A DNA stretch of 10,222 nt, taken from the NCBI GenBank assembly GCA_027489105.1, contig JAIYAJ010000368.1:1-10222 (forward strand). The letters run 5' to 3'. The DNA is from Zymomonas sp. GTDB taxonomy: Bacteria; Pseudomonadota; Alphaproteobacteria; Sphingomonadales; Sphingomonadaceae. The position numbers were made by a program, and so were the translations under genes. How positions within the stretch are numbered: position 1 is the stretch's first letter; each line of letters starts with the position of its first letter. Below are positions 1-6,976 of the stretch, piece after piece. The notes under the pieces are model-generated. The model worked only from the letters and a program-made list of their open reading frames with translations, did no database searches and was not told the DNA's origin.

Positions 1-699
<699 letters not shown>

Positions 700-811
700 C
701 TAGGCCCGCCCCAGGCCGGATGAGGTCTCGCGAGCACCACCCGACAGGCCAAGGAAAACCGGCGTCTATCAAGGGATGCGGAACGCTGCCGCTTGGGCTA
801 GGACGGGGACC

Positions 812-2602
812 ATGTCAATACGCCGCCTGCCCGAACATCTTGTGAATCGCATAGCCGCCGGTGAAGTGGTCGAAAGACCGGCCAGCGCGCTCAAGGAACT
901 GGTCGAGAATGCGATCGACGCAGGGGCGCGCCGCATTGCGGTAAACCTCTCTGAAGGCGGGCTTTCCGCTATCGAAGTGATCGACGACGGCTGCGGCATG
1001 GAGCCTGCACAGATCGCGCTGGCGCTGGAGCGGCACGCGACGTCGAAACTGCCCGACGATGCGATCGAGGCGGTCACCACGCTCGGCTTTCGCGGGGAAG
1101 CGCTGCCCTCGATCGCAAGCGTTGCCGACCTGACGATAGAGAGCCGCGTCCGGGGCGCCGATGGCTGGCTCCGGCGCATCGACCATGGCGAGCTGGCGGG
1201 GGAGGGGCCGGCAGCGCTTCCGCCAGGCACGCGCATCCGGGTCGCCCATCTCTTCGCCAAGGTGCCGGCGCGGCGGAAGTTCCTGCGCTCGGCACGGTCG
1301 GAATATGCGGCCTGCGCCGACGTCGTCCGCCGACTGGCGATGGCCCGGCCCGATATCGGCTTCAGCCTGGAACATGACGGGCGCCGCGCGATCCTCGTCT
1401 CGCCCGACGAGGACCGGGTGGGCAGGGTCGCCGCGCTGACCGACAAGGATCTGGCCGATAACAGCGTCGCGGTCGATTTCCGGCGCGAGGCGATCTCGCT
1501 GACCGGCGTCGCTGGCCTGCCGACCTTCAACCGCGGCGTCGCCGATCACCAATATCTGTTCGTCAATGGCCGCCCGGTGAAGGACCGGCTGCTGATCGGC
1601 GCGGTGCGCGCGGCCTATCAGGACATGCTGGCGCGCGACCGGCACCCGGTGATGGCGCTGTTCCTCGACCTGCCCGGCGATCTCGTCGACGTGAACGTCC
1701 ACCCGGCCAAGACCGAGGTCCGCTTTCGCGATCCGGGCCTGATCCGGGGCATGATCGTCGGCGGGCTGCGCGCCGCGCTCGACGAGGCCGGCCATCGCAG
1801 CGTTCAGCGCGCCTCGGTCGCCAGCCTGGGCAGCTGGCAGGTTGGGGGCGGGGGATCGCCTTCGCCCTGGCCTATGACGGCAGGCGGGAGCCCGGCCTAT
1901 CCCATGCCGACAGGTGATGTTGCCCCGCGCCAGGGGAGCGTCTGGGACCGGGTCGCCGACTATGCCCCCGCGCCGATGGCCCGCGCCGAAGCTTCGGCCG
2001 CGCCGGTGCCCGAGCCGACGAGCTTCCCGATGGGCGTCGCGCGGGGGCAGATCGCCGCAACCTATATCGTGGCGGAAGCGAGCGACGGGCTGGTGATCGT
2101 CGACCAGCACGCCGCGCATGAGCGCCTCGTCCTCGAACGGATGCGCCGCGCCATGGCCGCCGGGGGCGTGTCGCGACAGGCTCTGCTGCTGCCCGAGGTG
2201 GTCGAGCTCGACGAGCCCGCCTGCGACCGGCTCGAGGCGCGGCTCGGCGAACTGTCCGAAATGGGGCTCGACCTCGAACGCTTCGGCCCGCGCGCGATGC
2301 TGGTGCGCGCGACCCCGGCCTTGTTGGGGCAGGGCGACGTCCAGGGCCTCGTCGTCGACCTCGCCGACGAACTGGCCGCCTATGACGATGCGCTGTCGCT
2401 AAAGGAGCGGCTCGACCATGTCGCGGCGACCATGGCTTGCCACGGATCGGTCCGCGCGGGCCGCAGCTTGTCGGTCGCCGAAATGAACGCGCTGCTCCGC
2501 GAGATGGAGGTCACGCCCCATTCGGGCCAGTGCAACCATGGGCGCCCGACCTGGATCAAGCTCGGCCATGACGAGATCGAGAAGCTGTTCGGCCGCAAAT
2601 GA
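812..2602 (+). CDS. mutL: DNA mismatch repair protein MutL, endonuclease-proficient type
   Basis: Mismatch-repair matchmaker of 596 residues linking MutS to strand removal. The N-terminal GHKL ATPase carries E29 and N33 (KELVENAIDAGA), D58 in DDGCGM, ATSKL, and GFRGEA at 92-97, all in E. coli register. A proline/glycine/alanine-rich linker spans about 330-400. The C-terminal domain has the metal-binding nuclease motif DQHAAHERLVLE (431-442, pattern DQHAX2EX4E), ACHGS (542-546) and CNHGRPT (574-580). A QALLLP segment (456-461) fits the sliding-clamp-binding pattern QxxLxP. This set marks MutL proteins that nick DNA themselves, as in bacteria without MutH. ATG 812 is preferred over the in-frame ATG at 776 because residue 1 then aligns with the family start (MSIRRLPEHLVNRIAAGEVV) and an AGGACGGGG stretch lies just upstream. 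Three GGGNAGGG octamers lie in the coding strand. Confidence 0.98.
   Translation: MSIRRLPEHLVNRIAAGEVVERPASALKELVENAIDAGARRIAVNLSEGGLSAIEVIDDGCGMEPAQIALALERHATSKLPDDAIEAVTTLGFRGEALPSIASVADLTIESRVRGADGWLRRIDHGELAGEGPAALPPGTRIRVAHLFAKVPARRKFLRSARSEYAACADVVRRLAMARPDIGFSLEHDGRRAILVSPDEDRVGRVAALTDKDLADNSVAVDFRREAISLTGVAGLPTFNRGVADHQYLFVNGRPVKDRLLIGAVRAAYQDMLARDRHPVMALFLDLPGDLVDVNVHPAKTEVRFRDPGLIRGMIVGGLRAALDEAGHRSVQRASVASLGSWQVGGGGSPSPWPMTAGGSPAYPMPTGDVAPRQGSVWDRVADYAPAPMARAEASAAPVPEPTSFPMGVARGQIAATYIVAEASDGLVIVDQHAAHERLVLERMRRAMAAGGVSRQALLLPEVVELDEPACDRLEARLGELSEMGLDLERFGPRAMLVRATPALLGQGDVQGLVVDLADELAAYDDALSLKERLDHVAATMACHGSVRAGRSLSVAEMNALLREMEVTPHSGQCNHGRPTWIKLGHDEIEKLFGRK
1199..1206 (+). other. 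KOPS-type octamer GGGGAGGG
   Basis: Matches the E. coli FtsK-orienting consensus GGGNAGGG and points rightward, towards the dif candidate at 3596-3623. It lies within mutL on the coding strand. Function is inferred from the consensus only. Confidence 0.4.
1420..1427 (+). other. KOPS-type octamer GGGCAGGG
   Basis: Exact GGGNAGGG match inside mutL, coding strand, pointing rightward to the dif candidate. Confidence 0.4.
2327..2334 (+). other. KOPS-type octamer GGGCAGGG
   Basis: Exact GGGNAGGG match in the 3' half of mutL, about 1.3 kb left of the dif candidate and pointing to it. Confidence 0.4.
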
Positions 2603-2620
2603 GCGCGGCGTGAGAATCAC

Positions 2621-2650
2621 TTGACGCAGGGGCAAGCCATTCGGAAAAAT
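2621..2650 (+). promoter_or_regulatory. Weak candidate promoter for the sORF-usg unit
   Basis: TTGACG at 2621-2626, preceded by C (CTTGAC, as in many alphaproteobacterial -35 boxes), lies 19 bases after the mutL stop. The best -10 I can pair with it is AAAAAT at 2645-2650 with an 18-base spacer, which is a poor match to TATAAT. The region down to 2698 is strikingly purine-rich on the + strand and would be the leader. A promoter here is plausible because mutL ends without an overlap, but read-through from mutL is equally possible. Confidence 0.25.
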
Positions 2651-2685
2651 CGGGTCAGGAAAAGAAAGGACCAGTAGCGAAGAGC

Positions 2686-2694
2686 AAAGGAGGT
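2686..2694 (+). promoter_or_regulatory. Consensus Shine-Dalgarno sequence before a small ORF
   Basis: AAAGGAGGT is fully complementary to the anti-Shine-Dalgarno end of 16S rRNA and its GGAGG ends five bases before ATG 2699. It is the best ribosome site in the window, yet the start it serves opens only a 30-codon frame, not usg itself. Confidence 0.6.
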
Positions 2695-2698
2695 AGGG

Positions 2699-2791
2699 AT
2701 GGTTCGACCGCCTATGTCCAACATATATCTGGGGAATATCGCAGCTGGGGCAAAGCCTGCTAGCACGCCCCGCAGGAGGAGGTCCGCATGA
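2699..2791 (+). CDS. Possible 30-residue small protein or leader peptide coupled to usg
   Basis: The frame encodes 30 residues, beginning MVRPPMSNIYLGNIAAG and ending in a basic tail PRRRRSA. It has a consensus Shine-Dalgarno sequence at 2686-2694. Its stop overlaps the usg start as ATGA (2788-2791), in a different frame from usg, which is the geometry of translational coupling. I recognise no family. There is no transmembrane segment, no signal peptide and no run of one amino acid that would suggest classic attenuation. An internal ATG at codon 6 is a second possible start. It may be a real small protein, a translated leader that controls usg, or a chance frame behind a strong ribosome site. 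Only the ribosome site and the overlap support it; protein-level conservation is untested. Confidence 0.45.
   Translation: MVRPPMSNIYLGNIAAGAKPASTPRRRRSA
2774..2783 (+). promoter_or_regulatory. usg Shine-Dalgarno sequence
   Basis: AGGAGGAGGT ends four bases before usg ATG 2788 (GGAGG at 2778-2782, five-base spacing). It lies inside the 3' end of the small ORF, so a ribosome finishing that ORF would pass directly over it. Confidence 0.65.
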
Positions 2792-3054
2792 GCGACGACC
2801 TCCTCAAACAGCTGCGCGGCTATGGTCTCGCGACGGTCGAGATCCATTATTACATGCCCGACCATCCGTCGCTTCTGCAGCTTTTCCTCTGGCAGCATTA
2901 TGATGTCGCGCCGGACTTCCCGATGCTCAACCGCTTCCTCGACCATTGGCGCCGCGAGATCGAGGCGGTGCTCCACTCGATCCGCGTGGCCCACCGCCAC
3001 CTGATCGGCCCAACCGAATGGCGCGCGGTGGACGGGATCATCACGATCCAGTGA
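2788..3054 (+). CDS. usg: Usg-family protein, function unknown
   Basis: An 88-residue cytoplasmic protein of the Usg-like family, named for a gene upstream of trpFBA in Caulobacter; the biochemical role is not known. Family features visible are the opening KQLRGYGLATVEIHYYMPDHPSLLQLFLWQ (residues 8-37, given here as adjoining blocks KQLRGYGLA, TVEIHYYMPDHPS and LLQLFLWQ), then YDVAPDFP, FLDHWRREIE, HSIRVAHRHLI and the terminal EWRAVDGII. The length is normal for the family and there is no signal peptide or membrane helix. Here no tryptophan genes are adjacent; the neighbours are mutL, a small coupled ORF and a lipid kinase, so the context gives no pathway. The start at ATG 2788 is set by a strong ribosome site at 2774-2783. 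A 72-base gap follows before the kinase gene. Confidence 0.92.
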   Translation: MSDDLLKQLRGYGLATVEIHYYMPDHPSLLQLFLWQHYDVAPDFPMLNRFLDHWRREIEAVLHSIRVAHRHLIGPTEWRAVDGIITIQ

Positions 3055-3126
3055 CGTGCGAGGGCTGGCGGCCGCACTGCGCAAGGGTTAGACTCAACCC
3101 GCCTTTCAGCGGTCGGGGTTGGATCG

Positions 3127-3531
3127 ATGGCAAGCGATCGCGACCGGCCGCAGCCGGCAACACGCCTGTCCGCGCGTGCTCGCATGAACAGCTTCGTCTA
3201 TGCCGGGCGCGGACTGCGCTCGCTGGTGCGGAGCGAGCACAATGCCTGGCTGCACCTTGCCGCATCGGCTGTCGTCATCCCGGCAGGCTTTGCGCTGAAG
3301 CTAACCGTGGACGAGTGGCGGTGGATCGTGCTTGCCATCGCGCTGGTCTGGATCGCGGAAGCCTTCAACACCGCAATCGAAGCGCTCTGTGACCGGATCA
3401 CCGATGCGTTCGATCCCGTAATCGGGCGCGTGAAGGATCTGGCGGCGGGCGGGGTGCTGCTCGCCTCGATCGGTGCCGCTATTATCGGAGTGCTGACCCT
3501 CGGGCCGGCTGCGATGAAGATTCTGATCTGA
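3127..3531 (+). CDS. dgkA: DgkA-family membrane lipid kinase (diacylglycerol or undecaprenol kinase)
   Basis: Small integral membrane kinase of 134 residues that phosphorylates a membrane lipid with ATP. Three hydrophobic segments lie at about 41-58, 66-84 and 106-127. Every key residue of E. coli DgkA (numbered without Met) recurs nine positions later: E28 as E37, E69 as E78, N72 as N81, E76 as E85, and K94-D95 as K103-D104, in EAFNTAIEALCDR and RVKDLAAGG. The N-terminal block NSFVYAGRGLRSLVRSEHN looks more like Gram-positive family members, which act on undecaprenol, so the substrate is uncertain; either role serves envelope lipid recycling. ATG 3127 gives a polar 19-residue extension. ATG 3184 (residue 20) is an alternative and neither has a strong ribosome site. 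It is the last + strand gene before dif, ending 64 bases from it. Confidence 0.93.
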   Translation: MASDRDRPQPATRLSARARMNSFVYAGRGLRSLVRSEHNAWLHLAASAVVIPAGFALKLTVDEWRWIVLAIALVWIAEAFNTAIEALCDRITDAFDPVIGRVKDLAAGGVLLASIGAAIIGVLTLGPAAMKILI

Positions 3532-3595
3532 CGCGAGGCAGGTCCGCAGGTCGGGGGGAGATGGAGGGAATTGACCAAGCTCCGCCGCCGGATGA

Positions 3596-3623
3596 TTACC
3601 CGATAATATATATTATGTTAAAT
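3596..3623 (+). other. dif: Chromosomal dif site (XerC/XerD recombination site)
   Basis: A 28-bp site with XerC arm TTACCCGATAA (3596-3606), central hexamer TATATA (3607-3612) and XerD arm TTATGTTAAAT (3613-3623). Against E. coli dif the XerD arm is identical (11/11), the centre matches 5/6 and the XerC arm 5/11, with the inner ATAA kept; 21 of 28 overall. A perfect 14-base palindrome (3603-3616) covers the centre. In known biology XerCD, activated by FtsK at the septum, recombine here to resolve chromosome dimers, and the site marks the terminus. The setting supports this. The site is an AT-rich island between convergent gene blocks, and all seven GGGNAGGG octamers found point at it. A plasmid or integrated-element dif copy cannot be excluded from sequence alone, but all neighbours are core genes and no second copy is visible. 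Confidence 0.88.
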
Positions 3624-3642
3624 TACGGTGTGCCATGAATGC

Positions 3643-3816
3643 TCAGATGCGGCTCGCGACCACCGCTACCACGGTCGCGATCAGGAATATCGCCACCCAC
3701 AGCAGCGCCAGTTGCAGCATCCGCCCCTTGGCGACGCCGCGCTGGAGGAAGCGCGGGACGACCAGGATCAGCATCGCGGCGATCGCGACGAGGCCGACGA
3801 TCATGTCTCCGTTCAT
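3643..3816 (-). CDS. Small two-helix membrane protein, function unknown
   Basis: A 57-residue protein with ATG at 3816 and TGA at 3643-3645. Two hydrophobic segments, MIVGLVAIAAMLILVV (5-20) and LQLALLWVAIFLIATVVAVVA (about 35-54, the last residues approximate), are joined by a basic loop PRFLQRGVAKGR, which by the positive-inside rule predicts a cytoplasmic loop and a hairpin in the inner membrane. A GGAGG lies seven bases upstream. The start overlaps the hydrolase stop as ATGA (3813-3816), so it is probably made by coupled translation as the last gene of the train. I recognise no named family. The overlap, ribosome site and clean hydrophobic pattern make it a real gene in my judgement; its partner, if any, is unknown. 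Its stop is 19 bases from the dif candidate. Confidence 0.8.
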   Translation of the reverse strand: MNGDMIVGLVAIAAMLILVVPRFLQRGVAKGRMLQLALLWVAIFLIATVVAVVASRI

Positions 3817-4577
3817 AGCAGCACCTCCAATCCGTCATGGCCCGGCTCGACGCCGTCCGGCAGGGTCGCGGCCAGGGTCGCATAGTCCATCGACTGGTCC
3901 ATATGGGTCAGCACGGCGCGCTTCGGCGCACAGTCGCTTATCGCGGTCAATGTCAAGTCGAGATGCGCATGGGTCGGATGCGGACGAACCCGTAGCGCAT
4001 CGACGATCCACAGATCGACGCCGGAAAACAATTCTCGCATATCGTCGGTAACATCATGAAAATCTGTCGAATAGCCGATCGATCGACCGCCATGGTCGAA
4101 GCGCAGCCCGGCGCTGTAGATGTTGCCGTGCGGCTGAGCGACCGAGCGGATGCGGATGTCGCCGATCATCATCTCCGCGAGCAGATCGCCGGCCTCGACC
4201 GTCGACGGATAGCCATCGCGCCCGGCGAAGACATAGTCGAAGCGCTGGCGCAGCTGGCGGATCGTCGCCGGGAAGCCGAAACCCGGCACCGGCGTGCCGC
4301 GCGCATGGAAGATCTGGCGGCAATCGTCGATGCCGTGGCAATGATCGGCATGGTCGTGCGTCCACAGAATCGCATCGATCGCGATGACATCAGCGTCGAG
4401 CAGCTGCTGACGCATGTCGGGGGTCGTGTCGACCAGGATGCGCGTCGTCGCGCTCTCGACCAGGATCGACGCCCGGCTGCGGCGGTTGCGCGGTTCGGCT
4501 GGATCGCAGGCGCCCCAGTCATTGCCGATCCGGGGCACGCCCGAGGATGTACCGCAGCCGAGGATGCGGACCTTCAT
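3813..4577 (-). CDS. MBL-fold metal-dependent hydrolase, PhnP/RNase Z-like
   Basis: A 254-residue soluble metallo-beta-lactamase-fold hydrolase. It opens with MKVRILGCGTSSGVPRIG, typical of the PhnP-like branch, and carries the dinuclear metal motif THDHADH (H74, H76, D78, H79), H150 in QPHG, D172 in YSTD, H203/H205 in PTHAHLDL and H225 in LTHMD. PhnP relatives cleave cyclic phosphodiesters, but there are no phn genes here, so I do not assign that substrate; a nucleic-acid or nucleotide phosphodiesterase role is only possible. The start at 4577 is preferred over an upstream in-frame start at 4700 because it gives the family N-terminus and overlaps the tatD stop as ATGA. No good ribosome site precedes it, consistent with coupling to tatD. 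It in turn overlaps the next gene by four bases. Confidence 0.93.
   Translation of the reverse strand: MKVRILGCGTSSGVPRIGNDWGACDPAEPRNRRSRASILVESATTRILVDTTPDMRQQLLDADVIAIDAILWTHDHADHCHGIDDCRQIFHARGTPVPGFGFPATIRQLRQRFDYVFAGRDGYPSTVEAGDLLAEMMIGDIRIRSVAQPHGNIYSAGLRFDHGGRSIGYSTDFHDVTDDMRELFSGVDLWIVDALRVRPHPTHAHLDLTLTAISDCAPKRAVLTHMDQSMDYATLAATLPDGVEPGHDGLEVLL
3824..3828 (-). promoter_or_regulatory. Shine-Dalgarno sequence of the 57-residue membrane protein
   Basis: GGAGG on the - strand, seven bases before ATG 3816 and embedded in the last codons of the hydrolase gene. It fixes the start of a gene otherwise easy to miss. Confidence 0.6.
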
Positions 4578-5350
4578 GCCGATGCTTTTGTAAACAATCT
4601 GAAGAAGTTGCCCGACGTCTCTCGCGCCAGTTCCTCGATCGGCCAGTCCAGTTCGGCCGACAGCATCCGCGCGGTGTCGACGACATAGGCCGGCTCGCAC
4701 GGCTTGCCCCGGTGCGGCACCGGCGCCAGGAACGGGCTGTCCGTTTCGATCAGCAGCCGGTCGCGCGGGACGAGATGCGCGGTGGCACGCAGGTCGGCGG
4801 CGTTCTTGAAGGTCACGATCCCCGACAGAGAGATATAGCAGCCCAGGTCGAGCATCGCGCGGGCGAGGTCGGCGCTGCCGGTGAAGCAGTGGATGACCGC
4901 GGTGAAGGCCCCCTTCCCCATCTCCTCGGCCATGATCGCCTTGGTGTCCTCTTCCGCCTCGCGGGTGTGGACGATCAGCGGCAACCCGGTTTCGCGCGCG
5001 GCGGCGATATGGCGACGAAAGCTGGCGCGCTGCCGGTCGCGGTCGGATTTGTCGTAGAAGAAGTCGAGCCCGGTCTCGCCGATGCCGACGACGCGTGGGT
5101 GCCGCGCCTTCTCGACCAGCAAGGCGGTCTCGATATCCTCATGGGTATCGGCGTCGTGCGGGTGGATGCCGACGCTGGCCCAGACATCGGGCTCGCGCTC
5201 GGCCACCGCCAGCACGTCATTCCACTCGGCGGCGCGGGTCGAGATGTTGAGCATCGTCGTCACGCCCGCCGCCCGGGCGCCCGCGAGCACCTCCTGCTGG
5301 CGCTCGGCAAGGCCCGCATAGTTGAGGTGGCAATGGCTGTCGACGAACAT
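4574..5350 (-). CDS. tatD: TatD-family metal-dependent deoxyribonuclease
   Basis: A 258-residue TIM-barrel hydrolase of the TatD family, whose members are metal-dependent DNases (3'-5' exonuclease activity shown for some). Metal ligands visible are H6 and H8 (VDSHCHL), E92 (GIGETGLDFFYD), H128 (VHTREAEEDT), H154 (IHCFTGS) and D204 (IETDSPFLAP), plus GIHPH (61-65) and the closing HRGKPCEPAYV. Length is typical and no signal or membrane segment is present. Its ATG shares one base with the metG stop (TGATG), with GAGG four bases upstream, and its own stop overlaps the next start. The metG-tatD-hydrolase order suggests a conserved cluster rather than a functional link to twin-arginine transport; no tat genes are nearby. 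A GGGAAGGG octamer lies in its coding strand. Confidence 0.96.
   Translation of the reverse strand: MFVDSHCHLNYAGLAERQQEVLAGARAAGVTTMLNISTRAAEWNDVLAVAEREPDVWASVGIHPHDADTHEDIETALLVEKARHPRVVGIGETGLDFFYDKSDRDRQRASFRRHIAAARETGLPLIVHTREAEEDTKAIMAEEMGKGAFTAVIHCFTGSADLARAMLDLGCYISLSGIVTFKNAADLRATAHLVPRDRLLIETDSPFLAPVPHRGKPCEPAYVVDTARMLSAELDWPIEELARETSGNFFRLFTKASA
4911..4918 (-). other. KOPS-type octamer GGGAAGGG
   Basis: GGGNAGGG match on the - strand inside tatD, pointing leftward to the dif candidate about 1.3 kb away. It is nearly the mirror position of the octamer at 2327. Confidence 0.4.
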
Positions 5351-6909
5351 CAGGCCTCGGCCGTCTCGAGCTCGAGCCGCGGGAAGAGCGGCACCGGCTG
5401 CGCGACGCGGTAGCCCGAGGCGCGCAGCTCGTCATACCAGCCCTGCCGTTCGAGCGCCGCGAAGTCGCGCGCATCGGCCGCCACGCCCATCTGGTCGAGC
5501 AGCTTGCCGGCGCTGGCCGGGATGACCGGCAGGATCGCGATGGCGAGGTCGCGGATCACCGCGAACAAATTGCCCAGCACGGTCTTCATCCGCTCCGGAT
5601 CGGTCTTGCGCAGCGTCCAGGGCGCCTGGGCATCGACATATTGGTTGCAGGCGAACACCGCCTTCATCCACGCCTCGATCCCGACCGAAAAGGACAGTTG
5701 CTCGAAGGCGCGCGGCAGTTCGTCGAGGCAGGCCGTAGCGACCGCGCGGACGAGCGCGGCGTCATCCTCGTTGCGATCGAGTGCCGGCAGTTCACCGTCG
5801 AGATTCTTGAAGATCATCGACAAAGTGCGCTGCGCGAGATTGCCGAAGCTGTTGGCCAGCTCGGCATTGGCGCGGTTGACGATCGCCTCATGGCTGTAGC
5901 TGCCGTCGGAGCCGAAGCTGACCTCGCGCATCAGGAAATAGCGCAGCTGGTCGACGCCATAGCGTTCGGCCATGCCCATCGGATCGACGACATTGCCGAC
6001 CGACTTGGACATCTTCTCGCCCCGGTTGAGCAGGAAGCCGTGGCCGAAGACCTGCTTGGGCAGCGGCACCTTCGCCGACATCAAGAAGGCCGGCCAGTAG
6101 ACCGAGTGGAAGCGGACGATGTCCTTGCCGATCAGGTGCAGGCTCGCCGGCCAATAGCGGTCATAGGTCTCGCCACGATGGGGATAGCCGACCCCGGTCA
6201 GATAGTTGGTGAGTGCGTCGACCCAGACATACATGACGTGGCCGGGGCTGCCCGGAACCGGCACCCCCCAGTCGAAGCTGGTGCGCGACATCGACAGGTC
6301 GCTGAGGCCGCCGCTGACGAAACTCATCACCTCGTTGCGCCGGCTTTCGGGGCGGATGAAGTCGGGCTGGTCGCGATAGAGCGCCAGCAGCGGCTCCTGA
6401 TATTTGGACAGCCGGAAGAACCAGCTTTCCTCGACGGTCCATTCGACCGGCGTGCCCTGCGGCGACAGCTTCTGCCCGCCCTCGTTCTCGACCAGTTCCT
6501 TCTCGTCGTAAAAGGCCTCGTCGCGGACCGAATACCAGCCTTCATAGCGATCGAGATAGAGATCGCCATTGGCCTCCATCGCCTGCCAGATCGCCTGGCT
6601 GGCGGCATAATGGTCGGCGTCGCTGGTGCGGATGAAGCGATCATAGCTAATGTTCAGAGCGTCGTCCATTTCCTTGAAATGGGACGACATTTCATCGGCC
6701 AGCGCGCGCGGCTCCATGTCGCGGGCGCGGGCTGCCTGCACCATCTTCAGGCCATGTTCGTCGGTGCCGGTCTGGAAGCGCACGTCGCGCCCCATGCCGC
6801 GCTGGAAGCGGGCGATGACGTCGGCGGCGATCGCCTCATAGGCGTGGCCGATATGCGGGCGGCCATTGGGATAGCTGATCGCGGTGGTGATGTAATAAGG
6901 CTCGGACAT
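5350..6909 (-). CDS. metG: Methionyl-tRNA synthetase
   Basis: Class I synthetase of 519 residues that charges tRNA-Met for initiation and elongation. The Rossmann domain carries HIGH at 19-22 (NGRPHIGHAYEA) and the KMSKS loop at 298-302 (GEKMSKSVGN), with the helical anticodon-binding domain after about 355. In the connective peptide, where many MetRS bear zinc-binding cysteines, this one reads YEGWYSVRDEAFYDEKEL with no cysteine, so it should lack the structural zinc. It also ends without the C-terminal EMAP/Trbp111-like tRNA-binding domain found in longer forms. ATG 6909 is chosen over upstream in-frame starts (up to 7290) because it gives the standard MSEPYYITTAISYPNG opening. A 67-base gap separates it from holB, the largest in this gene train and the only likely place for an internal promoter; I see no convincing one. 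Confidence 0.98.
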   Translation of the reverse strand: MSEPYYITTAISYPNGRPHIGHAYEAIAADVIARFQRGMGRDVRFQTGTDEHGLKMVQAARARDMEPRALADEMSSHFKEMDDALNISYDRFIRTSDADHYAASQAIWQAMEANGDLYLDRYEGWYSVRDEAFYDEKELVENEGGQKLSPQGTPVEWTVEESWFFRLSKYQEPLLALYRDQPDFIRPESRRNEVMSFVSGGLSDLSMSRTSFDWGVPVPGSPGHVMYVWVDALTNYLTGVGYPHRGETYDRYWPASLHLIGKDIVRFHSVYWPAFLMSAKVPLPKQVFGHGFLLNRGEKMSKSVGNVVDPMGMAERYGVDQLRYFLMREVSFGSDGSYSHEAIVNRANAELANSFGNLAQRTLSMIFKNLDGELPALDRNEDDAALVRAVATACLDELPRAFEQLSFSVGIEAWMKAVFACNQYVDAQAPWTLRKTDPERMKTVLGNLFAVIRDLAIAILPVIPASAGKLLDQMGVAADARDFAALERQGWYDELRASGYRVAQPVPLFPRLELETAEA

Positions 6910-6976
6910 GGGCCTGCACTTAGTGTGTGATCGCCCGCTGTGGAAGCGCTTTGCGGCGCTGTCCGGTCCGAAAGGA

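Noticed and set aside
3085..3100. Hairpin GGGTT-AACCC between usg and dgkA as a terminator
   Set aside because: The stem is only five pairs and no U-run follows.
3603..3616. Perfect 14-base AT palindrome as a transcription-factor operator or promoter -10 region
   Set aside because: It forms the centre and inner arms of the 28-bp dif match, with an identical XerD arm extending outside the palindrome. An operator would not explain GTTAAAT at 3617-3623.
3596..3623. dif-like site as a scar of an integrated dif-targeting phage or plasmid module
   Set aside because: No second copy, integrase gene or foreign-looking genes flank it here. A mobile element beyond the window would not sit between these core neighbours, though a genome-wide copy count is still needed.
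5641..6930. Long + strand frame opposite metG, and similar long frames opposite mutL (815-2119) and the carboxypeptidase (8306-9823)
   Set aside because: Antisense shadows of high-GC genes: Arg/Ala/Asp-rich translations without domains, while the opposite strand holds complete known families.
6945..6960. Hairpin AGCGC-GCGCT in the holB-metG gap as a terminator or attenuator
   Set aside because: Five-pair stem, no U-run on the transcribed strand and no leader ORF; chance at this GC.
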